A DNA stretch of 64,000 nt. Source: Pseudozyma flocculosa PF-1 (Eukaryota; Basidiomycota; Ustilaginomycetes; Ustilaginales; Ustilaginaceae). Position numbers and translations under genes: made by a program. Below, one piece after another: positions 52,601 to 63,690 of this stretch. Numbering within the stretch: position 1 is the stretch's first letter; the number at the start of each line of letters is the position of its first letter. The stretch is taken from positions 541,239 to 605,238 of the forward strand of contig NW_006920871.1 in assembly GCF_000417875.1 (NCBI RefSeq), given 5' to 3'. The notes below the pieces were generated by a model. It did no database searches. It was not told the DNA's origin and saw nothing but the letters and a program-made list of their open reading frames with translations.

Positions 52601-55600
52601 CTTTCGATGCCGTAGGCACGGATGATGCTGGATCGGCCAAGTCCGAGGCCACGGCGCACTCACGCGAAAGCCGGATGGGCCCCTTGCCCGCCACGTCGAC
52701 GTCGTCCCATCCCGGCTCGACCGCAGGCGGCAAGCATCCCCGATCGGGACTCGGGCGTGCCCTTTCTGGACTACGCAATGTCGAGCAGGCGCACAGCAAC
52801 CAGCTCGAGGAGCTTGTCCTACGACCCGGCGGCGAATACCGGGTGGTGGTTTCGTACAAGCCAGCCAGAGAGGACCTCGACGCCGACTTTACGGGCGGTC
52901 GGCTGGTCGAGCGGTCTTTCAACGTCTCGCTCGATTACGCTCGATCTCGCTCCGGGAGCACGCGCACCAAGGGCGGGCGCGAGCGGAAGACGATCGTCTG
53001 CCAGAGCCGGACGTGCACCTCGTTTATCTCGGTCAGCCCCAAACTGATCGATCTTGGCGAGGTGCAAGTAGGCACGCGCAAGTCTGCCAACATTGCCGTG
53101 ACGAATCGGTCCGAGCTCACGGCACGGGTGGATCTGCGCTTTGTGTCCAAGGTATTGGGCATGTACAAGGACGAGGTGGCCATCCCTGCGCTCCAGACGG
53201 TCGAGCTCAAGGTCGAATCGTTCCCGCGCCGGATCAACGAGTCATACCGGAAACAGATCACCGTCGCCAACCTGCTCAACCGGCACGACGACCAGATCTT
53301 TGAGGTCCGCTCGGTCAACGTCGACAAGCAGCGCATCAGCTTCCACTCGCTCTTCTACCGCCTGCTGACGCCCACCGGCTCCAACTTCGTCGACTTCGGC
53401 GACGTCAACATCAACTCGACGAGGATTCGCAACTTCACCATCGAGAACACGTCGGGCGCAAAGCTGGCGCTGGAGCTCTCGGCGGCTCATCCCGAAGACC
53501 TCACGCTCTATGTCAAGGCCGTGCCTAAGCAGAGTGGGGATGCCGCCGCTCCTGTGGACAAGCAGGGCGGCGCTGCAAGGGGATCGAATCGATACGCCGA
53601 TCTCGAATGCGGCGACGGAGCCGCTGGCACGGAGACGGATGGCACCCGGGCCAAAGCCCCGAAGCCGACGCTCAAAGGATCTGATCTCAAGGAGCGCTTC
53701 CTCGAGACGATCTCGGTCGACTCGCCCGCCTCGGTCCGCAACGAGAACACGTCGTGGAGGCTGGCGCAGAAGCAGAGCCACTTCCTGCGCAAGGACGTCA
53801 GCGCCGGTGCCCCGTCGCAGAAGAAAGACGCCGGCGCCGTCAAGCCCAAAGTTCACATCAACCTCGTCTCGGCGCTCAAGAAGGGTGGCAAGGGCAGGAT
53901 CACGCTTGTCTACGGCAAGTCGATGACGTTTAAGGACCGTACGTTGCTGCGCGACTTTGAGTTCCTTGACCTGGCCACGGGCCCGCCTGTGGATGCGCGG
54001 CGCATCTCGGCCAAGAGCAAGCGCTATGCGATGCTCGAGACAATCGCGACGGGAGGCAAGGCCAAGCACTCGAGCGCAACGGGCCAGGCCAAGGCCAAGC
54101 AGGCGACCGGAGACGGCAAGCTCGGCGATGATGGCGCGCCGCCGGCACCCGGATCAAAGAAGGAGTCCAGGTCGCGCGCCCCGACTTCGAACTCCTCGGC
54201 CCCGTCGACAAAGGCGGCAGCCAACGCGCGGCGCCTGCCGTCGCCCCTCGCAAAGGATATCCGCGTGACGGGCTCGCTCAAGACCGCAAAGGCCGGGACC
54301 GGGCAGCCGTCGATCACCGGCGTGCTCAAGGGTGACAAGGACGCACGACCAGACAGTGGCGGCAGGGTCCACTTTTCGCCGGCGCTCACCGGCAAGCGCA
54401 AGGCAGCGCCGGTGCTGTCGAACTCTGCCGACGTGTCGCGCATGTCGCTCGAGGACTTGCTGTCGGCGGTCGAAGGTCAGAACAGCACACTCAGCACCTT
54501 GTTCCTGGGCAGCGTCCAGGCGGAGGAGCAGTTCGTCCGGACCGAGATCAACCTGCAGAGGGAGCTGCAGCTCGCCATTGACAATGGGCGTCTCGTGCCC
54601 GTCGAGGTGCTCGACATCCCGGCGGGCAGCGAGAAGCAGGTGATCGCCGTCTACCATCCGAGCGGCAGCACCCGGCCCCACGTCCAGGGCAACGCCCGCA
54701 AGCAGGACTCGCGGATCTTCATGAGGCTGGTCGACTTTGACATGGGCGTCGTGCGCGCCTCGGACGAGTTTGCAGGCATGGCCGAGCTCGACGTCGACGA
54801 GTTGCCGGTGCGAGACCTCATGATCCGGTCCAATACGTGCCGCAGCCTGCTCGAGCTCGGTCAGCCCCACATCAACTTCGGGCACATGGAAAAGGGCGAC
54901 GCCAAGACGCGCCGGATCCTGATCTCGAACCGGAGCGAGTGGGCGCTGCGCTACTGCATCCGCAAGAGCGGCAGCATCGCCAGCGGAGACATCAAGTTCA
55001 GCGGCGGACGCTACGGCGTCGTGCCCGGCTACGGCAAGCGCGAGGTCGAGTTCGTCTTTTCGCCCTCGATGTCCGGCACCTTCCAGGAAAAGCTCGTGGT
55101 CGAAAACGTGGCCGACCGGGACAATGACCAGGTGGTCGTTCTCAAGGCCAACGTGCGCAAGGTGTCCAACTTTGCCGTCGATCCTTCCACCATCGACTTT
55201 GGCGCCATCTCGCCTGGCAAACTGTCGACGCCCGAGAGCTTTGTCCTGAGCAACACGACGAGCAAGCCGAGGTCGTTTGTCATCGCCATCGACCCGCACG
55301 ACCTGCTGATGGAGCGGTGCATCGTCGACGTTGCGCTTAGCATGGCGAGCGACGGAGACGTCAAGGGCACGCTGACGCGCGAGGAGGAAGAGGAGGTCGA
55401 GCACCTCTCGCAGAAGCTCAAGATTGCCAGCCGCAAGGGCAACCTGGACAAGGTCAAGAAGTACGAGGAGCGCCTCTCGCAGCTCGGCGTCAAGCCGTCT
55501 TCGCCGATGGTTGCCTCCGCTTCGCAGGCCGGCGACGAGGGCGCCGAGGGCGAACAAGGTGTCGAGGACGCCAGCACAGCCAAAGCTCTGGCTTCGGAGG

Positions 55601-55953
55601 CCTCTTTGACGACGACGAAGCTCAAGCGTATCTCGTCAAACGTCACCTGTGCCCTGTCGCCCAACCAGAGCAAGCGACTCGTCCTCCGCGTCCGGGCCAG
55701 CGCCGTGCAGTCGGCGATACGGCCAGACCAGGCGGATCCGGCGGAGCGCGGCGGCCCAGAAAAGGCCGGAGTCGAGTCGGTCGAGGTGGCCGTCAAGGTT
55801 CACGAGGTCAAGAACCAGGACGAGACCAAGGTGGTCCTGCTCAAGGCCAACGTCGAGTTTGAATTGAGCGGAGAGGGCGGCGGCGACGAGGGGGCGGCGA
55901 CGTCGGCCGAGGCCATGCCGAGCGATGCCGTCATCTTCTCGCCACTGGCATAG
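49658..55953 (+). CDS. 2066-residue protein with repeated ASH/MSP (Hydin-like) beta-sandwich motifs
   Basis: Exons 49658-50495 and 50591-55953, joined in phase 1 (…SAPKN joined to DFEPCAWPTN) across a 95-bp intron. At least seven segments share the ASH/PapD-like signature of a strand, D/N-F-G, a short spacer with Gly, then a hydrophobic strand: near 549 (IDFGDALVGQAYNRTLVLRN), 683 (LDFGDCYGGHW), 1095 (IDLGEVQVGTRKSANIAVTN), 1209 (VDFGDVNINSTRIRNFTIEN), 1703 (INFGHMEKGDAKTRRILISN) and 1811 (IDFGAISPGKLSTPESFVLS), with a related one near 220. Long disordered spacers separate them; a coiled coil lies near 1880-1905 (HLSQKLKIASRKGNLDKVKK). In other eukaryotes such domains occur in cilia, centrosome, ER and coat-associated proteins. 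No catalytic motif. Function here unknown. Confidence 0.82.
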
Positions 55954-56386
55954 GCATAGAACGAGCGGGCGGCCCGCAGCTCGCAAGAGGCAGCATAGAG
56001 GGGTGATGGGCGGAGTAGCGGATTCGCCCCTTGAAGCGGTGGGCTAGAGGCGGCGCTGGGCTCGAGACGGGCCGCGATGGCCGCGAGCATTGATGGAAGG
56101 AGCAGGCGCCCACACGGACGTTGATCGAACCCGCATGCTCTCTTCTCCGACACAGCCGGGAGTCCATGGCTGGGTCCGCAGCATGCTTAAAATGACACGG
56201 CTGGCTTATTCCTCACCGAGGCGCAGCAGCTCCAGGGGACCTGCGACAGCGGCGTGGGCGTTGGTGTGTGGCTGCTTCCCGGGTGTGCACTTGCGACGGA
56301 GGATCCAGGGCCGGCACGGGCACTGGTCCGTCGTGTGCAGGGTCGGCTTGGTGTTCTGTCCAACGACGGACGACAGGCGGGCCGCG
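55954..56386. other. Tail-to-tail intergenic region
   Basis: 433 bp between the ASH-repeat gene and the 54-residue microprotein gene; should hold both 3' UTRs. No gene seen. Confidence 0.5.
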
Positions 56387-56749
56387 TTAGGCGGGCGGAG
56401 GAGCGATCTTTCCGTGCGAAGGCAGCTTCCTCTGCTCCTCGCCGAGGTAGAGGCGCTTGAAGAGGACCACTGCAGCGAGACGCGATGCGTGGGATCAAGA
56501 AAGGGAGGCGGTCAGCACGAGCGGGCAGCAGTACGGCTTGGCCAACACGAGGAGCAGCTCGTCGGCTCACCGGACGTGGCCACCAGGATGGGAAACGAGA
56601 TCATAATGGTCTGGACGGACCGGAGGGTGCGGGGACGGAGAACCGAGGTCGTCAGCGGCTACTGCTGCCTTGTCGCTTCTCATGGACCGGGCGAAGGGCG
56701 AGCTCACCCTGATCCTCTTCTGTTCGGCAGTCAGCGGTGGGCGCGGCAT
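56387..56749 (-). CDS. 54-residue single-pass membrane microprotein
   Basis: Three exons: 56749-56708 (MPRPPLTAEQKRIR), 56610-56571 (TIMISFPILVATS plus one base) and 56469-56387 (VVLFKRLYLGEEQRKLPSHG onward, TAA). Donors are GTGAGC twice; acceptors CCAG and GCAG; phases 0 and 1 fit. The product has a basic N-terminal stretch, one hydrophobic helix (about 15-31, TIMISFPILVATSVVLF) and a charged, Pro-ending tail, the layout of small mitochondrial or ER membrane proteins. I recall similar short fungal proteins with an EQKR-TIMI-LGEEQRKL pattern but cannot name a family. No frame longer than 30 codons covers the gene, so it is easily missed. The alternative is chance splicing of noncoding DNA, made less likely by the clean amphipathic-hydrophobic-charged order. 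Confidence 0.65.
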
Positions 56750-57752
56750 GCTTGACGCTTGGACAGTCGTGCAGCCGTGCGAACGCAGGCAGCAGGCAGA
56801 AAGCGGAATCGGATGGCAGGATGGTGGTGGTCGAGTAGCGAAGGCCCGCGTTGCCGAGAGCGGCCCACAGTGTCTCGTGGATCCAACAAGGGTCCACCTC
56901 GGGACCGAACTCGGCTGCTCCTCAACCACGTACGCCGCCAGCCATCCACCAGCCACCGCCACCGCCACCGCCACCACCATCACCACCACCACCACCACCA
57001 CCACCAACCTCACCGTGCCCAGCCGCAATGACATCGAGATCACGTCCTCCCACACTCTGCAGGCTTGCTCGCCAGACACTCGGGAGCAGGCGACGCCGCT
57101 GACGCCCTCTGACGCTCTTCAACTTCTACCTCACCCGGACCCTGTTCTGCAGGGCTACCGGCTGCGCACGGCGGAAAACGATATGTCCCGAGGCTCAGCA
57201 GCGCGCGGTATGTCGCTCCCTCCGACTCAGCCCCGTCCACTTGGACCCAGTCGCACCACTGCCAGCCGGCACGACACTGCTGCACCTCACTAACGCTGCG
57301 TAGATCCTTCCTCCAACCTAGACCGTCTGGCCGCAGTCCTCGCCCAGCTCTTCCAGGCGGCCAGGGCTTGGCAGGACCTTCCCGGTTCGGGGGGGCCGTC
57401 ATGTCGCCGTGGTGGTCAAGCAAGCCATCCGCTGCTGGCAGCGACACTCTCATAAGGGCAACGCCGAGCTGCTGACTCTCTCCTGTCGAGCTACTCCCAC
57501 CTCTCCCGCTCTTTCCTTCAGCTTCATAGGTGCCTGGTCGCCACCGCCTCCTCTTCCCTTTCTCTGCCTTGATCTTCCGCTTCTTGATCCCTCTCCTTCT
57601 TGCACAACTCTTGCCGCAAAAGCGCCGGTCGCTTTTGCATCGTCCTTTGAGATTGCTTCGACCCAACTATTCTGATAGCGCCCTACCGCCACCGACGTGA
57701 TCGCCTACCCGCTGAGGCGTCGTGACCTGCAGCCAGACCCGCGCACGCCAAC
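56750..57752. promoter_or_regulatory. Divergent promoter region with CAC microsatellite
   Basis: 1.0 kb between the microprotein gene and the gene at 57753. Contains the (CAC)n run and, from about 57480 to 57670, a pyrimidine-rich leader. An ATG at 57183 opens a short frame followed by a GTATGT donor-like site, possibly a 5' UTR exon or an upstream frame. Confidence 0.45.
56947..57009. repeat. (CAC)n / (CACCGC)n microsatellite
   Basis: About 60 bases of cac and caccgc units upstream of the 57753 gene. Confidence 0.92.
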
Positions 57753-60700
57753 ATGGACGAGTTCGGCTACCACGCCACCCACAGCCTCTCCGCCGAGATT
57801 CGACCCGAAGGATCCAGCAAGGACAGCCTCAAGCTGCGCCCGCTCATGCTGCCTGGCCTTTCAGCACAGAATCAGTATCCCCCCGTTCAGCGGCTCAACA
57901 TCCCCAACTCGCGCAGCGTCCCCTCGGGATGCGTCATCAGGAGGGTCTCCCCGGGCCGCAGGCAGCACCACCCGCCGCGTCGCACCATCGAGTCGGAAGC
58001 CGAGTCGAGCTCGGAAAGTGACTATGAGATGGGCCCAGATCGTCGCAGGGCGACAGCTTCGCACGACGTTGTCTTCGATTGCCTCTCGCCAGAGCACAGC
58101 GTGTCTGGACAGGGCAGAGGCGCCCTGTCTAGATCGCGCTCCGAGACCTTTAGCTTCCCGCTGCCACCGACGGACCGTCCACGTCCTGCGGGACGGCTCC
58201 CCTCAACGCGGAGGCGGCCAACGGCGACGGCCTTGAGGGTACCCTCCAGCGTCCGTACGGCGTCTTTCCGCGCCGATGCCGAGGCTTTCATCAACCAGGC
58301 TAGCCCGTGCCTGCCGCTGGCGGCGTGCACCTTTTCTCCCATGCAGTGGCCGGCATCGCTCGCTCTAAGCGGCAGCCAGGGCTGGTCGCCAGACTCGAGC
58401 AGGGCAGCGTCCCCAGTCTTGGTCGACGCCGGACTGGTGATGGAGAAGAGCGACAGCAAGTCCGGGTCGATTGGCTGCGAGGTTCTCAGGCCAGACGAAG
58501 ATCTGGTCTGCTCGCCAATCAGCAGCGGCCGTAGTGAGCGTAGCATGCCGCCGAGCTACCAGCAAGCCAGCCAACTGCCCGCGTATCAGGATCAGCAATC
58601 ATCGCCGCCGTGTCTCGATGACGGTGCGGGATCGGATTCGAGCGAGTCAGAGGCCGAGTCCGACGCCGATGCCCAGAAGCTGGCACGCCTGCATGCCAGC
58701 TTCCACCTGCTGGACAACGACGGCGAGTTGCTGCTGTCCTCGGGCCGACAGGAGCCCAGCGCTTCGCTCGACCACGTCCTCGGCCTCTCGGTCGAGGAGC
58801 AGATGGCCTTCCTCTGTGGCATGGGGTACCGGTACCGCAAACCCACCGCTTCACTGGTCCCTTCGCTCACCGACAACGAGGATGCCAGCGACTACGACGG
58901 CGAACGCGCAGAGGTCGGCAGCAGTTGGTCCAGCTCGCACGACTCGGACGAGACCCGGGTCGAGCACAGCCCCATCCAGCTGGCCGAGCAGCAAGGCCGG
59001 CGACAGCCGTCGATCCGATTCGGCGCGGAAGTTGACCGGCGACTGGCCTCCAATGCCACTTCGGCCCGCTCATCGCCGATCCTCTCTGGAGCGCTTTCGG
59101 CTGACAGGCTCGATGCCGAGCCTCTGGACAAGGTGGGCTCGCTCAACCTCGGTGGCGACGATTCGATGCCCACGACGCCCGCCGACGTCGCCTCGCCTCT
59201 GGGGCCCAACGAGATCGATGTCACGCGCCTGTGCGCTCGTCCGCTCGCCTTCAATACCCCCTCGCCCAGGTTTGATCGCACGGACAAGGAGGCTGCCGTC
59301 ACGCTCAAAGACGAGGACATGGCTGGCACGCCGCTCATCATGCGGGAGTTCAGCTACCTCGTCGACGACAGCCTGCAGTGGTCTTCGAACTCGACGGCAA
59401 CGACGCCACGGGAGGAGAAGGCAGCGCACCTCTGCGATAGCCCCTTTGACGCGCCGCTGACGACGCCGGAGCTGGAGCTGGACGGATGCATCCTCGACCC
59501 GATGGAGGCGCTCCCTTCCCCTCTGCCGGTCGGCGCCCGACCACTGGTCGGAGATCACGAGGCCACTCCCGCATCACAGTCCGGCCAGATGGAGCGGAGC
59601 CCGCTGCCCACCCTCACCCGGTCCATCACCTGCCCGACCGGCTTCGAGCAGGAAGGCAGTACGAGGTTCGAAATGGTGCCGCAGTTCCACCGGCCCTTTT
59701 CTGGACAGCTCACGCTCCCGCCGAAAGTGCCTCGACCGACCGTGCGACCGACAGACGATGGACTCGCGCCGGGGAGACCGGGTCTCCCGACCTCGATGTC
59801 GACCTCGGTCTTGTCGCGCCCACGCCCGCTGGGGCGGCAGACCGCATCTTCCTTCTTCGCCGGCACCGATCTGCAGGCCACCGAGATGTCGTTCGCCAAA
59901 GCGCGACGCCTGGGCGCACGACGGCCTTCGGTCCCTGCCCGGCACAGCTCGTTGGACCTCAAGGGCGAGTTTGAACGAGGTCAGAGCGACGCGAGCGAAG
60001 AGGCGCGCTCCTACTTTTCCTCGGACTCCGAATTCGACGACGACGAAGACGACGAGTCGTGCAGCAGCACGACGGCCGCGATGGACTGCCGACGCAACAG
60101 CGACCCGGCCAAGCGGAGCAAGCGACTGAGCCAGGTCTCGAAAAAGTCGGACTCGTTTCCGAACCCGCATCTCGGCCTGGATCCGGCGCGCGCCGCCAGC
60201 ATACACCGTCGCAACGCTGCGCGCGAGCTGAGCGCCTCGGACCTGGCCAGGGCGTACGACGTTTCGACGCGACACCGCGACCTCCTCGCCGCCTCGTCGC
60301 TCGCCGCCGCTGCCGCACGGTCCCGCCGCCGTCCCGCGCAGCTGCACCGCGACAACCCCGACGGCGGATCCGTCGCGTCCGAAGAGGAGTCGGAGCCAGA
60401 GCAGCAGGGTACGTACTACCTCTCGCCCGCGACCACGTCGGCGGCGAAGCGGTACGATGCGCGGTCCAAGTCGCTCCCCACGCTCTACGTCGCACGCACG
60501 GAGGCACAGCGCAGGCAGGGCGTCACGGGCCTCGACGAGACCGAGCCTGCCCGCATCGCCGACGTCGAGAGGTACGTTGCCGCACGCCGGGCCGGCAAGT
60601 TCGGCCGGGGCGCTGCGGCGATCCCCAAGCCCAGCAAGCTCCGATCGCGGTCGAGCCGCGTCGTCGCTCTCTTTGCTGGTCGGTCCGGTGGACTCGACAC

Positions 60701-60803
60701 GCTAAAGGGGCCCGAAGTGGACGAGGAACGCTCTGTCATCCGCCTGAACACGCCGAGGAGGGGCGTGTTGATCGTCGAGGAAAAGTGGGTCGAGGTGGTG
60801 TAG
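57753..60803 (+). CDS. Unrecognised 1016-residue disordered protein
   Basis: One exon from MDEFGYHATHSLSAEIRPEG. Composition is Ser/Pro/Arg/Asp-rich with acidic clusters (about 752-770, SDSEFDDDEDDESCSS). Blocks that look conserved rather than random are SVEEQMAFLCGMGYRYRKP (about 347-365), MREFSYLVDDSLQWSSNST (about 530-548), TYYLSPATTSAAKRYDARSK SLPTLYVARTEAQRRQGV around 888-928, and the C-terminal RGVLIVEEKWVEVV. The spacing of short motifs in disorder suggests a regulatory or scaffold protein, perhaps a phosphatase or kinase adaptor, but I cannot assign a family. The frame of over 1000 codons with clean ends supports a real gene. Its 3' end is only 93 bp from the convergent NOP9 stop. Confidence 0.75.
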   Translation: MDEFGYHATHSLSAEIRPEGSSKDSLKLRPLMLPGLSAQNQYPPVQRLNIPNSRSVPSGCVIRRVSPGRRQHHPPRRTIESEAESSSESDYEMGPDRRRATASHDVVFDCLSPEHSVSGQGRGALSRSRSETFSFPLPPTDRPRPAGRLPSTRRRPTATALRVPSSVRTASFRADAEAFINQASPCLPLAACTFSPMQWPASLALSGSQGWSPDSSRAASPVLVDAGLVMEKSDSKSGSIGCEVLRPDEDLVCSPISSGRSERSMPPSYQQASQLPAYQDQQSSPPCLDDGAGSDSSESEAESDADAQKLARLHASFHLLDNDGELLLSSGRQEPSASLDHVLGLSVEEQMAFLCGMGYRYRKPTASLVPSLTDNEDASDYDGERAEVGSSWSSSHDSDETRVEHSPIQLAEQQGRRQPSIRFGAEVDRRLASNATSARSSPILSGALSADRLDAEPLDKVGSLNLGGDDSMPTTPADVASPLGPNEIDVTRLCARPLAFNTPSPRFDRTDKEAAVTLKDEDMAGTPLIMREFSYLVDDSLQWSSNSTATTPREEKAAHLCDSPFDAPLTTPELELDGCILDPMEALPSPLPVGARPLVGDHEATPASQSGQMERSPLPTLTRSITCPTGFEQEGSTRFEMVPQFHRPFSGQLTLPPKVPRPTVRPTDDGLAPGRPGLPTSMSTSVLSRPRPLGRQTASSFFAGTDLQATEMSFAKARRLGARRPSVPARHSSLDLKGEFERGQSDASEEARSYFSSDSEFDDDEDDESCSSTTAAMDCRRNSDPAKRSKRLSQVSKKSDSFPNPHLGLDPARAASIHRRNAARELSASDLARAYDVSTRHRDLLAASSLAAAAARSRRRPAQLHRDNPDGGSVASEEESEPEQQGTYYLSPATTSAAKRYDARSKSLPTLYVARTEAQRRQGVTGLDETEPARIADVERYVAARRAGKFGRGAAAIPKPSKLRSRSSRVVALFAGRSGGLDTLKGPEVDEERSVIRLNTPRRGVLIVEEKWVEVV

Positions 60804-60896
60804 CACCGCAATGCCGATGCCACGCCATTGGGGGCGAGGCGAGGCGAGGCGGGATCGATAATGTCATGTGGTTGATTGCAAATACAAAGGCGCATG

Positions 60897-63690
60897 CTAG
60901 ATCTGTGCCAGGATATCGTCGAGCTCCCGATCGACCTTTTCGACCTTCCTCTTCTTGTTCTTTCGCGTCTGCGCATCGTCGTCGTCGTCGTCGTCGTCCT
61001 GTACGACCAGTCGATTGGGGTTGTTGAGGTCGAGGACGAGGCTGGTGCCGCGCCTCGACTCGGCCTCGTCGACGAGCGAGGGCAGGAGCGGGACGGCACC
61101 CTGCGAAGCGGCGGTGCCGACCGACTCGCGCCACTCGCGCATCTTGCTCTGGCGGAAGAGGGCGAGGTTGAGCTTGCGCAGGAAGAAGCCGCCGTAGTAC
61201 GACGAGAGGAGGTGGCGTTCGTGCTTGAGGGTGGTGCTCGCCAGCTTTTCCTGCGATGCCCATCGAGGAGGAGGGGGTCGTTGAGCGAGGGGACCAAACG
61301 CGGCAGAAAGGTCAGCGGCGGCCAAGAACGAAGGTGTCAGATGAGGATGTCAAAAACCCGGCTTTCTCGACCACGCACCTTTGTGAAGCCGTCGGCTCGA
61401 GCCCAGACGGCATCCGCCACCCTGCTTCCCCACTTGTCGTCGACGATGACGTGGATGTGCGGCAGAAAGGCCATGACGAGCTTCCGGCGCTGGGCGTAGG
61501 CGAGGGTGCTGCTGTTGAGGCAGGCCAGCACGACGTGGCACGCCGTCGCATCGCACGCCAAGGGCACCAGCGACGGCTGCGCCAGCAGGCTCGATACCAC
61601 CACCTCGTTGTGCGGCGACGACAGACGCGCCAGCGTCTGCAGCAGCAGGCTGCCCGGGATCGAGACGAGGTCCGCGCGGAGCGGCGCGTCGACTGCGGCT
61701 GCTGCGTCGGCGTCGGCGTCGGCGTCGCCGTTTGGTGCCTTGTCTTGCTCGGCGCTGGCCTCATCCTCGTGTGCAACCTCGGCATCAGAGGCGGGCTCGG
61801 CGGCTTCTGCCTCGTCCTCGTCCTCGTCCTCGTTCCCGTCCCTCTTCTTCTTCTCCTTGTCGCCGCCCTTTCGCTTCCTCTTGAGGTCCTTCTTGCTGCC
61901 CTTGCCCCTCTTCTCTCCGTCCCTGTCTCCGCTCCCGCTGAGGACCTTGGAGTAGGCCTTTCTCGTCTTGCCGCTCAAGAGGACGGGCACGACGTCCTTG
62001 ACCTGCCTCTCATCGAGCTGACCCTCCTTGGCAACCAGCTTAAACGCCGCGAGGAGCGCGCGCACCGCCTCGGCCTCTTTTGTCTGCAGCGCGCCGCAGC
62101 CCTCGAGCAGCGCCTGGAAGACGGCGAGCGCCGACTGCTTGACGAGCGCATCGCCCACCTTGGCGCACTCGTCGATCACCAGGTCTAGCATGGGCGCTGT
62201 GGAGAGGCGGCGGAGCGACTCGATGACGACGTGCCGCGCCGAAGGGTGTGCGCCGAGCTGGCCCAGGCGCCCGGAGATGTAGGTGCTGTAGAAGAGCTCG
62301 ACGGCCGGAGACGGCGCAATCGACACGGCGACCTGGACGGCATGCGAGGCCACCGAGTCGCGCAGGCACGACTCGAGGTGGTCCGACCTCTCCCGTGTGC
62401 CAGCCGCCGCGTCGCCCGCCTTTGTCGACAGCGAGGCCGACACGAGGTCATCGAGCACCGTATCCGTCAGGCTGCCCTTCCACGCGGTGTCGTCGCCTGT
62501 TTTGGCCAGCTCCGCGCCCTCAAGCGACATGAAGAGCTGCAGGACCGGGCTGGCCACTGCGTCGATGGCAAGGCTCCGGATGTCTGCGGCACCGAGACCG
62601 GCGAAGCCAGCCGCCGTCATCTTGCGCAGCGTGGTGAGGAACGACGACGGGATGACGATCTTGGTCTCGGCCGTGGCGCGGGTCACGGGGTCGACGTCGA
62701 GCTCGCCGTTCTTCTTTTGCCGGAACTTGGCCGAGCGCTTGGAGCGCTGCACCGCCGACGACTGGATGGGCTGGCCTGTGAGGAGGAGGAGCGTCGAACG
62801 CAGCACGTGCGATCCAAAGGCGTCCTTTGCGAGGTCCTGGATGCCGTCCTCGATCTCCTGCGGGTGGCAGCAGAGCCGCGCGTCGGAAGAAACGGGCACG
62901 CAAGTTAGTTCGGCGCGCTTCGTAGACATCCGCGGCACCTGAAAGGCGGACTCACGCTGCAGAAGCCAAGGAAGATGTGGGTCGACGACCTCAGCACGCC
63001 CTCCTCGCTGACAATCTCGGCCAGCCGTGCCTTGCCCTTGCCCCCTTCGCTCTTGTTCTCGGCGGTGATGGCGGGCTGGAGCGACACGAGGCAGGTCTCG
63101 AGGACGTGGGAGCCAAAGCGATGGGAGGCGAGCGTCGCGTAGTTGCCGGCCATGCGGTCCATGAGCACCCGGACCGCCTTCTGGCCGACCCTCTGGACGA
63201 GGCCTTCCATGATCATGCTCGTGTCCGGATCCGTGGCCAGCATGAGTTCCTTGCCATCGACCTCGGACAAAATCGCCTTGATCAACAGGGCCAGCTGGTC
63301 CTCTCCTTCGCCGTCTTCGGCGCCATCTTGATACGAAGCACCGGCACCTTTCGGCCTGGAAAGCTGTTCGAGCTCGGAGTAGGTGTTGCGGGCTCGGTAG
63401 CCCTGCTCCTCGAGCTCCTGCAGCGTGGCCCAGATCTGTCGGAAGTAGGCCTTGACCTCTGCATCGACGAAGCCGAAGGGTGCATCCGATGCGGTGTTCC
63501 TCGACGACGACGACGGATCGCTTCGGATCCAGTCGGGCTGTTCGTCCTCGTCGGCGGCGGTGGGTTGGGCAGTCGGTTGGGCCGAGGCGGGAGCTGCGGC
63601 CGCTGGTTTGACGCTCGCCGCTTCTGCCTCTTCCTGCCTGCGCTTGCTGGGCTTCTTGCCTCGCTTCCTGACCGCGGGTTTACTCGACAT
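60897..63690 (-). CDS. NOP9: Nop9, pumilio-repeat nucleolar pre-40S factor
   Basis: Three exons: 63690-62956, 62857-61379 and 61250-60897, all phase 0; 855 residues. N-terminus is basic (MSSKPAVRKRGKKPSKRRQE), then AYFRQIWATLQELEE and TDPDTSMIMEGLVQRVGQKA. Puf-type repeats are seen as YATLASHRFGSHVLETCLVS, LAKDAFGSHVLRSTLLLL, DSVASHAVQVAVSIA, HPSARHVVIESLRR and CDATACHVVLACLN, ending with DKWGSRVADAVWARADGFTK joined to EKLASTTLKHERHLLSSYYG, GFFLRKLNLALF. This order is that of Nop9, which binds ITS1-region pre-rRNA in the nucleolus and restrains premature Nob1 cleavage. A Lys-rich then Glu/Asp-rich block (about 575-640) interrupts the repeats. Puf6 is the alternative, but the C-terminal motif favours Nop9. 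Confidence 0.88.
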
